Shown here: piece by piece, positions 1-5,451 of the stretch | Layout of the letters: each line of letters begins with the position of its first letter | How positions within the stretch are numbered: position 1 is the first letter of the stretch | Origin: an uncultured bacterium | GTDB lineage: Bacteria > Auribacterota > Tritonobacteria > UBA1439 | Assembly: GCA_937858775.1 (NCBI GenBank) | Contig: CALLYX010000260.1 | Span: forward strand, 1 to 8,125 | Reading direction: 5' to 3' | DNA length: 8,125 bases | Notes under the pieces: generated by a model | Seen by the model: the letters and a program-made list of their open reading frames with translations, nothing else | Told to the model about the DNA's origin: nothing | Databases searched by the model: none | Position numbers and translations under genes: made by a program

Positions 1-150
1 GCATCCCCCCCTCTCGATCGCGGCGTGCAGGACGGCCGTCGCGACACCGCCCGACGCGCCCGCGCCCCGGATCTCCGCGTCCGAGGCGTGTCCGACATGG
101 ATCCGCCTGAAATCGCCGATAAAACGCTCGGGATGATCCGCAGGTATCAT
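1..150 (-). CDS. FrhB/FdhB-family protein (coenzyme F420 hydrogenase/dehydrogenase beta subunit-like), N-terminal part only
   Basis: The first 50 codons of a gene that continues past the left edge. The reading starts MIPADHPERFIGDFRRIHVG and continues through GHASDAEIRGAGASGGVATAV. The pattern 'vGhA.D.eiR..gaSGGvaTA.L' is the N-terminal signature of the FrhB_FdhB_N domain; the SGG turn at residues 33-35 is its most recognisable part. Full-length relatives carry iron-sulfur and flavin sites further on, which cannot be seen here. Stand-alone members are common in exopolysaccharide loci, often near pyruvyl transferases, so a redox role in glycan building is plausible and F420 need not be the cofactor. 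The ATG lies 25 bases after the stop of the glycosyltransferase gene, so the two are probably co-transcribed. No clear ribosome site sits directly before the ATG; the closest match, AGGGGTGA, lies over the upstream stop codon, so the true start could differ slightly. Confidence 0.72.
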   Translation of the reverse strand, partial: MIPADHPERFIGDFRRIHVGHASDAEIRGAGASGGVATAVLHAAIERGGC

Positions 151-175
151 GGCGCGGGGGCGGCCGGGGGGAATG

Positions 176-1036
176 TCACCCCTGGAGCCGCTTGTCGATC
201 AGGTCGGCGAGCATCCCGATGGTTAGGGTGTTTATCGCCGCCATGAAGATCACCACCACTGTGACGTCAGCCACCTCGTCCATGAAGCAGTAGCTGAAGA
301 CGAGGATGAATACGGCGAAGCCCGCCATGAAGAGCCCGAGCGGCAGGAACACCTTCAGCGGGTTGAAGTAGAGCGCCGTCCTAACGATGAGCTGGATGAA
401 GTTCATCGTGTCCGGAAAGGGGCGGATCTTCGACCTCCCCTCCCGTTTCATGTAATTGATCGGGACGTAGGCGACGCGGTAGCCGTTGCAGAGCATCGCC
501 AGCGTCAGCGTCGAGGTGAAGGAGAAGCCGGCGGGGAGGAGGTATAGAAACCGCTGCGCGACCTCCTTGCGGAAGATCCTCATGCCCGAGTTCAAATCCG
601 GTATCCGGATCCCTGCCAGGTAGTTGGCGAGCTTCGTGAGGAGCCACTTCATCGGGCGCCGGATGAGAGGGATGTGCACATCCTCGGCGACCCGCGCCGC
701 CACGACCATATCGTGCGACCGGCTTTCCTCCACAAGCCTCGGAATCGCCCCCGGGGGATATGTCCCGTCGGCGTCCATGATAAGGATCATATCGTGCGAG
801 GCCTGCTCCATGCCGGTCTTCAGGGCGGCGCCGTACCCCCTGCCCCCCCCGTGCGCGACCACCCGCACCCCCGCCTCGCGGGCGAGGTCCCCGGTCCCGT
901 CAGTGGAGCCGTCGTCCACGACGATGACCTCGCTCGGCAGGCCTGCCCTCGAGAGGGGCTCGCGTATCTCCTCCAGGACGCGGCGGATGCTCTTCGACTC
1001 GTTGTGCGCAGGAATGACGACGCTGATGCCGCGCAT
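176..1036 (-). CDS. Family 2 glycosyltransferase, polyprenyl-phosphate mannosyl/glucosyl transferase type with two C-terminal membrane helices
   Basis: A 286-residue GT2 enzyme that should move a sugar from a nucleotide donor onto a polyprenyl phosphate at the inner face of the membrane. The GT-A fold begins at once (ISVVIPAHNES, residues 4-14), followed by VIVVDDGSTDGT (37-48), the metal-binding DAD at 88-90 and NSGMRIFRK at 149-157, all typical of the DPM1/GtrB-like branch. Two hydrophobic stretches, about 227-250 and 258-281, are membrane helices with a short loop between them. The frame is open 40 codons further upstream, but I chose Met at 1036 because the conserved fold starts right there and AAAGGAG lies ten bases before it; the upstream residues look unlike protein. 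The sugar and acceptor cannot be read from sequence. A likely own promoter lies at 1085-1113, and the FrhB-like gene follows 25 bases after the stop. Confidence 0.92.
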   Translation of the reverse strand: MRGISVVIPAHNESKSIRRVLEEIREPLSRAGLPSEVIVVDDGSTDGTGDLAREAGVRVVAHGGGRGYGAALKTGMEQASHDMILIMDADGTYPPGAIPRLVEESRSHDMVVAARVAEDVHIPLIRRPMKWLLTKLANYLAGIRIPDLNSGMRIFRKEVAQRFLYLLPAGFSFTSTLTLAMLCNGYRVAYVPINYMKREGRSKIRPFPDTMNFIQLIVRTALYFNPLKVFLPLGLFMAGFAVFILVFSYCFMDEVADVTVVVIFMAAINTLTIGMLADLIDKRLQG

Positions 1037-1046
1037 GGAGTGATGG

Positions 1047-1053
1047 CTCCTTT
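1047..1053 (-). promoter_or_regulatory. Ribosome binding site fixing the GT2 start
   Basis: AAAGGAG on the minus strand, ten bases before the ATG at 1036. No comparable site precedes the upstream in-frame Met at 1156, so this decides the start. Confidence 0.75.
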
Positions 1054-1084
1054 GCCTCGAAGGTACTGGAGACCGATCATGGCG

Positions 1085-1113
1085 ATGATATCCTAGTCCC
1101 AGGGCGTTCGCAA
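1085..1113 (-). promoter_or_regulatory. Probable housekeeping promoter for the GT2 gene
   Basis: Minus strand: TTGCGA (1108-1113), a 17-base spacer, then TATCAT (1085-1090), five of six matches to the -10 consensus. A second overlapping reading is TTGGCA (1114-1119), 18 bases, TAGGAT (1090-1095). Either would start transcription about 40 bases before the GT2 ATG. This fits the gene being cut off from the methyltransferase by the opposite-strand fragment. Confidence 0.45.
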
Positions 1114-1136
1114 TGCCAAACTCCGGCGGGCATTGA

Positions 1137-1382
1137 GATGCAGCATTGCCGTTCAACGAAGATGGGGAAGCGACAAAGAGGCGCTGCCTCTACCTCTGGC
1201 GGGGAGTCCACGTGGACACGAGCGGGGACGTCTTCCCGTGCTACAAGATCGCCTATCCGTTGGGCAATATCCTTGACACGCCGCTGTCCGAGGCGATTCA
1301 GGACGAAGGATACCGGCGCTTCCGCCTTCTCTTCGAAAAGAACGGGGTGCTGCCGATCTGCCGGAGATGCTGCAAACTCTAG
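1137..1382 (+). pseudogene. Orphan C-terminal SPASM domain fragment of a radical SAM protein
   Basis: About 80 residues on the plus strand that match only the tail of a radical SAM/SPASM enzyme. The order is a cysteine in CLYLW, then IDxxGDVxPC-like VDTSGDVFPC, then LGNILDTPLSEA, ending in ICRRCCKL. The first pair fits the SPASM spacing C-x12-G-x4-C, and the last cysteines would complete an auxiliary iron-sulfur cluster. The radical SAM core with its CxxxCxxC motif is absent: the frame meets a TGA at 1134 and only about 100 bases separate it from the divergent GT2 gene. The only in-frame start is TTG at 1146, without a ribosome site. Residues just before that stop (FAMPNSGGH) may be decayed homologous sequence. 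A very short expressed iron-sulfur protein cannot be excluded, but a remnant is more likely. It shares its stop with the convergent methyltransferase. Confidence 0.7.
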
Positions 1383-2155
1383 GAGCCCGCCGCCGCCTCG
1401 TTTACAACGCCCTTCACGATGAGCATGTGCCCTTTCGCGCGCCGCGAGAGAAGCACGTCCTCAAGGCGGCAGAGCGCCATAACGCACGGGAAGACGAACC
1501 TCCACAGCTTGAAGAGAAACGAATCCGCCACCGGAAGGATATCCGCCTGCCGCGTCAACTTCCTGCCCCCGGAGGAGTATGCGAGCTTGCACAGCCCCAT
1601 GACGAGTTCCGAGAGGAATATCATCGAGTAGCGCTTCTCGACGACGGTGATGCCGCCCGACGCCAATTTGCCCTCGAGATCGGGGAAGGTGTATCCGTCG
1701 CGGTGATGCTCCTCGAAGGTGCCCGAGTGATCGTGCGCTATTCTCTTTATCCGGGCGGCAAAAAGCCCGTCGAGGCACGGCACCGTGATCACCACGGCCG
1801 CGCCCGGCCTTCCCACCCTCGCCATCTCCGCGATGGCGCGCGAGTCATCTCGTACATGCTCGATGACTTCGCTGCACAGGATGGCGTCGAAGACGCCGTT
1901 CCTGAACGGCAGCCGCTCCGACTCCCCGACGACAAAGCGGCAGCGCCGGACGCCTTTACGCCAGAAACCCATTGAGCTTGTGTCGGGGTCCACCCCCCAC
2001 ACGCAAGCCCCCCTCCGCGCGAGGAGATCCGAGAAATAGCCAAGCCCGCAGCCGCAGTCGAGCACCCTCCTCCCATCCACGTCCCCCATGAGTTCCGCAA
2101 CATGCGCTTCCCGTATGCGGGTTGCTATGGAGTAGGCCAGAGGCATGCCGGACAT
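1379..2155 (-). CDS. Class I SAM-dependent methyltransferase (Methyltransf_11 type)
   Basis: A 258-residue enzyme with a Rossmann-type methyltransferase fold. The glycine-rich SAM loop is VLDCGCGLG (31-39), the ribose-binding acid is in GVDPD (54-58), and FDAILCSEVIEHV (89-101) is the post-motif segment typical of the UbiE/Methyltransf_11 group. Residues after about 160 contain two hydrophobic stretches (around 168-185 and 208-225), suggesting the C-terminal part lies on the membrane or on a lipid-linked substrate. With glycosyltransferases on either side, methylation of a sugar or a polyprenyl-linked glycan is a fair inference; the acceptor is not visible. GGGGAG seven bases before the ATG supports the start. 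The gene begins only 22 bases after the terminator of the secreted-protein gene, and I see no promoter in between. Its TAG stop overlaps the stop of the plus-strand SPASM fragment. Confidence 0.9.
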   Translation of the reverse strand: MSGMPLAYSIATRIREAHVAELMGDVDGRRVLDCGCGLGYFSDLLARRGACVWGVDPDTSSMGFWRKGVRRCRFVVGESERLPFRNGVFDAILCSEVIEHVRDDSRAIAEMARVGRPGAAVVITVPCLDGLFAARIKRIAHDHSGTFEEHHRDGYTFPDLEGKLASGGITVVEKRYSMIFLSELVMGLCKLAYSSGGRKLTRQADILPVADSFLFKLWRFVFPCVMALCRLEDVLLSRRAKGHMLIVKGVVNEAAAGS

Positions 2156-2177
2156 GAACGCGCTCCCCGAAACAGAG

Positions 2178-2207
2178 AAAAAGAGCCAATTCTCATTGGC
2201 TCTTTTT
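2178..2207 (-). terminator. Rho-independent terminator of the secreted modular protein gene
   Basis: A perfect inverted repeat with 13-base arms (2178-2190 and 2195-2207) and a four-base loop (TCTC on the plus strand). The arms include the A/T tracts, so the core hairpin AGAGCCAAT/ATTGGCTCT is followed by a run of T on the minus strand. It lies 29 bases after the stop of the secreted-protein gene. The symmetry means it could also stop plus-strand transcripts. Confidence 0.9.
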
Positions 2208-2236
2208 CCCTGCTCGTTTTACCCCCGCCGGGGGGA

Positions 2237-4174
2237 TCACTGCTCCATGATGGTAACGTAGTTAATGGTCGTATACCCGAATGGACTGCTGTCGCCTCCA
2301 ACGTAGAGACGGATAAGACCGTCCGCGGTGTCGGAGGAGGTTACCGTGCAACTGCCGCTTAGCGGCACCCCGTCACTGTCCATGCCGTAGATGATGTAGT
2401 TGGATGGCGATTCGACGGCCACCCTCTGGTTGTAATTATACCCCGGCCTGGGATCGCCGGCCCACGCGGTAACTAGATAATTCCTGTTCGCGGGGACCGA
2501 GACGTCCCACACATTCTTTTCTCCGGGCCTCGTGATTGCAAAACTGTCCAGGAGTTTGCCGTTGCCGTAATCCCAGTAGCGCGTGAACACCTCCGGCGAC
2601 CAGCCACACTTGCGGACCGGGCAGAACGGATCGCCCGCATCCACGGCATAACCTGCCTGCGGCGACAAGCCCGCCGGCTGAAAGTTGACCCTGATCGCGT
2701 ACTTCCCGCTTTCAATAGGCCACTGGGCGTACGGCGCATCGTCAACAACCAAATAGCTAAGTGTCGTGTAACCCAACGGGTTGGAGTTGCCTCCGACCGC
2801 CACATTTAGTTCGCCGTCGGGCCCTACATTGACGGATGCGCCGTTGACCATGGCATAACGGTCTACGGCGGTAGTCACGTCGTTGATAAGGGCCGTCCCC
2901 TCTACGGCGACCCTCTGTATCCACGAGTAGCGCGGGTCGCCTGCGCAGAGATAGACGTAGTAAGTCCCGTTCGGCGTCAGGTTGTCGAGCTTCCAGTCCT
3001 TGGTCTGGCCCGGGTTTGTCGCGACGAAAGTGTTGAACACCTGCTGTAGGTTCTTCGACTCCGCGGGGCCGACGATGCTGGCACACTCCTTGGTGAGCCG
3101 CACCTCGTCTTCAAATCCCCAGCCGCGGCCCGTGACGCCACCCGAATACATCGCGCCGTTCTCGATCTGGTATCCCTTCAAGGGTCTCGTGTATCCGGGT
3201 TGGACATTTATGCGCATTGGGAAAGTCCATCCAGCCGGTCTCTCGTTTGTGACCTTGACCCAACAGAGACTGGTAGGGCTTGCGGTTGAACCTTCCGTCC
3301 CTCCGCCAACCTTTAGCGTGAGCTTCCCGTCGTACACATACACGATCGCGTTCTCGACCGTATAGTATTCCGTAGCGGAGAGGTTCACATTTGGAACAAA
3401 TAGATTGTCTTCTATAGTCACGCGGTTTGCGGCATTGTTTTGGGTCTCGTCGCCGACGGCGACACTCACAAAGTACATGCCGTTCGGCACAGCAAGTTCC
3501 CATGTACGGGTGGTACCTGCGAGCGTCTTCAGAACAGTGCGGTTCTCCTGGGCCGAGCTTCCCGGCTTCGCGAACATATAGCCGGTTTGGTCAGTGTCCC
3601 ATCCGTATGTAAATCCGTTCCCACGGTCGGCATATACGGCTCCTGAATCGAGCTCGAAGCCGGCCGCCGCGCCGGGACTGACAGGCGCGAAGTCAATATC
3701 AACGGGCGTAAAGGATTGCGTGCCGGGGTCCACGCTGGTGATCACTATGGAGTTGATATTCGTCTGGCGATACGCCTGAGGGTGGGTGCCGCTTGCATTT
3801 CCTATGGTGACGGTGAGGGCGCCGTCAGTGAGATCGACGCGCCTGTCCTGGTCCACGGCAAAGGAGTTGATCGCTGTGACCACATTGTTGATAGCCGTCT
3901 GGCCTTCCACAACGACCTTCTGAGGGCCAACAACGTACCCCACGTCCCCGCAGGTCGTCGTGACCCAGTACGTGCCATTGGGAAGAGCGATCTCCCATGT
4001 GGCCGATCCGGGCGAACCGACGGTATCATACACAAAAGCTGCCGTCCTCAACACGGGATTGGTGATGCCGTATAGGGACTCTGCCCGCTCCAGCGTGTAA
4101 ACCGGCGCCGCCGCCGCCATGGACGCAGTGGCGATAACCAATCCAAGGGCGATAAAGCACTTCAACACTCTCAT
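2237..4174 (-). CDS. Secreted protein of repeated galactose-binding/malectin-like beta-sandwich modules
   Basis: A 645-residue exported protein, probably a glycan-binding or surface protein. Residues 1-23 form a signal peptide (MRVLK, hydrophobic core, then ASMAAAA before PVYT). The rest is four modules of a beta-rich domain: about 24-146 (incomplete at its start), 158-308, 320-478 and 492-643. Complete modules run FxPxxxxxxxGYxxxxG, a GW motif, P-NGxYxVxxxxGD, a VxVEG-like strand and a final strand such as GYTTLSYLVV. This layout resembles sugar-binding beta-sandwich domains in secreted carbohydrate-active proteins; I infer sugar binding without seeing a site. No catalytic domain, membrane anchor, LPXTG or PEP-CTERM tail is visible. 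GGGAGGA seven bases before Met at 4174 and the signal peptide fix the start over an upstream in-frame ATG at 4249. It has its own promoter and terminator, so it is probably a single-gene transcript downstream of the sigma/anti-sigma pair. Confidence 0.88.
   Translation of the reverse strand: MRVLKCFIALGLVIATASMAAAAPVYTLERAESLYGITNPVLRTAAFVYDTVGSPGSATWEIALPNGTYWVTTTCGDVGYVVGPQKVVVEGQTAINNVVTAINSFAVDQDRRVDLTDGALTVTIGNASGTHPQAYRQTNINSIVITSVDPGTQSFTPVDIDFAPVSPGAAAGFELDSGAVYADRGNGFTYGWDTDQTGYMFAKPGSSAQENRTVLKTLAGTTRTWELAVPNGMYFVSVAVGDETQNNAANRVTIEDNLFVPNVNLSATEYYTVENAIVYVYDGKLTLKVGGGTEGSTASPTSLCWVKVTNERPAGWTFPMRINVQPGYTRPLKGYQIENGAMYSGGVTGRGWGFEDEVRLTKECASIVGPAESKNLQQVFNTFVATNPGQTKDWKLDNLTPNGTYYVYLCAGDPRYSWIQRVAVEGTALINDVTTAVDRYAMVNGASVNVGPDGELNVAVGGNSNPLGYTTLSYLVVDDAPYAQWPIESGKYAIRVNFQPAGLSPQAGYAVDAGDPFCPVRKCGWSPEVFTRYWDYGNGKLLDSFAITRPGEKNVWDVSVPANRNYLVTAWAGDPRPGYNYNQRVAVESPSNYIIYGMDSDGVPLSGSCTVTSSDTADGLIRLYVGGDSSPFGYTTINYVTIMEQ
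2246..4105 (-). repeat. Four protein-level repeat modules in the secreted protein
   Basis: Module 1 is encoded at 3737-4105, module 2 at 3251-3703, module 3 at 2741-3217 and module 4 at 2246-2701. Shared landmarks are PNGTYWVTTTCGD, PNGMYFVSVAVGD, PNGTYYVYLCAGD and PANRNYLVTAWAGD, followed by QKVVVEG, NRVTIED, QRVAVEG and QRVAVES. Modules 3 and 4 are the closest pair (GNSNPLGYTTLSY and GDSSPFGYTTINY). Modules 2-4 open with a FxP/GY/GW segment that module 1 lacks. The copies are too diverged at DNA level to be a recent tandem duplication. Confidence 0.75.
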
Positions 4175-4181
4175 GACATCA

Positions 4182-4188
4182 TCCTCCC
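4182..4188 (-). promoter_or_regulatory. Ribosome binding site of the secreted protein gene
   Basis: GGGAGGA on the minus strand, seven bases before the ATG at 4174. It selects the Met that opens the signal peptide and rejects the in-frame ATG at 4249, which lies upstream of the predicted transcription start. Confidence 0.8.
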
Positions 4189-4208
4189 GGTTGTAAATTA
4201 CGCGCACC

Positions 4209-4235
4209 GAACGCGTGTTTAATATACACTGTTCC
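4209..4235 (-). promoter_or_regulatory. Possible ECF-sigma promoter overlapping the housekeeping promoter
   Basis: Minus strand: GGAAC (4231-4235), 17 bases, CGTTC (4209-4213). GGAAC with a downstream CGT element is the usual look of ECF sigma promoters. With short boxes a chance match is possible, but its place before the gene next to an ECF sigma operon makes it worth recording. Confidence 0.3.
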
Positions 4236-4249
4236 ATGCCATAATTCAA
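4221..4249 (-). promoter_or_regulatory. Housekeeping-type promoter of the secreted protein gene
   Basis: Minus strand: TTGAAT (4244-4249), exactly 17 bases, TATATT (4221-4226). Both boxes are close to consensus and the predicted start is about 40 bases before the ATG. A small inverted repeat, ACGCG with a seven-base loop (4200-4216), lies in the resulting leader. Confidence 0.55.
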
Positions 4250-4288
4250 CTACACCCGCATATTTTTTCCTCCGGAATCCTGTTTTGT

Positions 4289-4411
4289 TTAATGCCAGCC
4301 ATGCCGGATCTCTCCCCTCTCGGAAAAGGTTGCGCCGAACTTCTGCCCCGCGTCGCGCATATATCCGTTGGAGATCTTCGCCCCCGCCGGCTGGAACGCT
4401 ATCCTGATCAC
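4289..4411 (-). other. Truncated copy of the secreted protein's module at the anti-sigma C-terminus
   Basis: Codons 161-200 of the anti-sigma gene. VIRIAFQPAG, NGYMRDAGQKFG and HGW line up with AIRVNFQPAG, AGYAVDAGDPF and CGW of module 4 in the next gene. The stop comes directly after the GW motif, leaving out the strands that carry NGxYxV and VxVEG. The other two frames downstream show no continuation, so this is a real end and not a frameshift. Confidence 0.75.
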
Positions 4412-4891
4412 AGTGGGAGGATTTTCGGATCGAGCCCCGGCTGGGCTCTTCTGCGCCTTCGAGAACAGAAATATGACCAGGATGGCCATGAAAACGCCCG
4501 CCGCGGGAAGAAGGGCCGTGCGCGTCCTGAATGCGGCCCTTGAAGCGAGGTGCCGCGGCCAAACAAGGCATCTTTCGATTATCGCGCCGCGGATACCGCT
4601 CAATGTATCAGTCCGAGTCGCCGCCGCCTTTTCGAGAAGCGGGGCAGTCTCTTCCCAGGTGAGATCCCCCCGCGGGTCCGAAACGATCCGCGGGGCTTCA
4701 GAGATTAGGAAATCCCAGCACTCGCGCCGGGCCCGGTATTCCGCCATGCAGGAAGGGCAGCGCTCCAGGTGCTCGCGCACCAATTGCGACGAATGCGCGC
4801 ACAGTTCGCCGTCCACGTACTCGGCGATACGCCTCTCGACCCAACCGCATCTTTTCACCGTCGCACCCGCCAGGCGGCTCACCCTCGCCAC
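4289..4891 (-). CDS. Zinc-finger-type anti-sigma factor with one membrane helix and a truncated extracellular module
   Basis: A 200-residue partner of the sigma factor encoded just upstream. Residues 15-60 form a ZAS/zf-HC2 anti-sigma domain: RRIAEYVDGEL, then HLERCPSC with the H-x3-C-x2-C zinc ligands (His41, Cys45, Cys48). It should sit in the cytoplasm and hold the sigma factor. A single membrane helix lies at about 127-143. The outside part is short (144-200) and ends in about 40 residues matching the first third of the modules in the neighbouring secreted protein: IRIAFQPAG, NGYMRDAG and a final HGW before the stop. I chose GTG at 4891 because AAAGGGAG lies eight bases before it inside the end of the sigma gene, giving a 13-base overlap and translational coupling. 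GTG at 4882 or 4858 are alternatives; the open frame up to 4972 has no domain support. Confidence 0.85.
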   Translation of the reverse strand: MARVSRLAGATVKRCGWVERRIAEYVDGELCAHSSQLVREHLERCPSCMAEYRARRECWDFLISEAPRIVSDPRGDLTWEETAPLLEKAAATRTDTLSGIRGAIIERCLVWPRHLASRAAFRTRTALLPAAGVFMAILVIFLFSKAQKSPAGARSENPPTVIRIAFQPAGAKISNGYMRDAGQKFGATFSERGEIRHGWH

Positions 4892-5451
4892 TCGGCTATC
4901 TCCCTTTGAAGCGTCTCCCTGAGCTTCTTTTCCGCCTGTCCCAACCGCTTCTGCAATACCCCTCGCGCGCATCCGGTGACGGCGCAGATCTCGCTGTAGC
5001 TTAGGCCTTCCGCGTATTTCAGGTGAACGACAGCGCGCAATTTCACGGGGAGGGCTTCGACCGCCGCTTTCAACTTATCCCGCGCCTCGCCCCGGGCGAT
5101 CTCCTCAAAATGGCTCGCGTCCAACTTCTGCCGCTCCCGCGGCCCCGCCTCCCGCTCCCTCTTTCTCCGTTCCCTCCTGTGGTAATCGAGCGCCGTATTG
5201 TACGTTATCCTGTATAGCCACGTTGAAAAGCTCGATCGGCGATCGAATCGATCGAGAGACCTGAACACCCGTATAAAACTCTCCTGGGCCGCATCCGCCG
5301 CCGATTCCCTGTTTTTGACAATCCTCAAGGCCAGGGAGTGCACCTTCTCCAGATACTTGTCAAAAATATACCTAAACTGACTCCACTCGCCCTCTATGCA
5401 ACGCTCTATTACCCTTTTCTCTTCAGCGTCCTCGGGCGGAGGGGTATTCAT
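4879..5451 (-). CDS. ECF-type RNA polymerase sigma factor (sigma-70 family)
   Basis: A 190-residue sigma factor of usual ECF length, which would steer RNA polymerase to a small set of promoters when released by the anti-sigma factor. Region 2 spans about 25-92: IFDKYLEKVHSLALRIVKN, then DAAQESFIRVFRSL and the promoter-opening segment FSTWLYRITYNTALDYHRR. A charged linker (93-125) leads to region 4 at about 126-180, with LPVKLRAVVHLKYAEGLSYSEIC leading into the helix-turn-helix. The recognition helix reads GCARGVLQKRL where many ECFs have GTVKSRL, so its -35 preference may differ from common groups. The start at 5451 follows only a weak AGGT-like ribosome site, but no better start fits. The gene opens a two-gene unit with the overlapping anti-sigma gene. 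ECF factors often transcribe their own operon, but I could not find a convincing promoter in the 261 bases upstream. Confidence 0.93.
   Translation of the reverse strand: MNTPPPEDAEEKRVIERCIEGEWSQFRYIFDKYLEKVHSLALRIVKNRESAADAAQESFIRVFRSLDRFDRRSSFSTWLYRITYNTALDYHRRERRKREREAGPRERQKLDASHFEEIARGEARDKLKAAVEALPVKLRAVVHLKYAEGLSYSEICAVTGCARGVLQKRLGQAEKKLRETLQREIAEWRG
4900..4907 (-). promoter_or_regulatory. Internal ribosome binding site for the anti-sigma gene
   Basis: AAAGGGAG inside the last codons of the sigma gene, eight bases before GTG at 4891. It decides the anti-sigma start and indicates coupled translation. Confidence 0.6.

Noticed and set aside
1037..1156. Upstream extension of the GT2 gene by 40 residues
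   Set aside because: The conserved fold starts at the Met at 1036, which has a good ribosome site; the extra residues would cover the likely promoter.
1367..1975. 202-codon plus-strand open frame
   Set aside because: Antisense to the methyltransferase, which has clear SAM motifs; the plus-strand product has low-complexity charged composition and no motif.
2222..2234. CCCCC-GCC-GGGGG hairpin right after the secreted gene's stop
   Set aside because: A short GC hairpin with no T run; the strong terminator lies further on. It may only protect the RNA end.
4262..4290. Possible terminator after the anti-sigma gene
   Set aside because: The TTTTTT run here is on the plus strand, so the minus-strand transcript has a run of A and no proper stem precedes a T tract.
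4174..4290. Frameshift that would continue the anti-sigma module into the intergenic region
   Set aside because: All three minus-strand frames were read; none shows the expected NGxYxV or VxVEG strands, so the stub truly ends at 4289.
4368..4922. 184-codon plus-strand open frame
   Set aside because: Antisense to the anti-sigma gene, whose zinc ligands, membrane helix and overlap with the sigma gene are convincing.
4892..4972. Anti-sigma start at the ATG at 4972
   Set aside because: It would overlap the sigma gene by over 90 bases with no domain in the added residues; GTG at 4891 has a better ribosome site.
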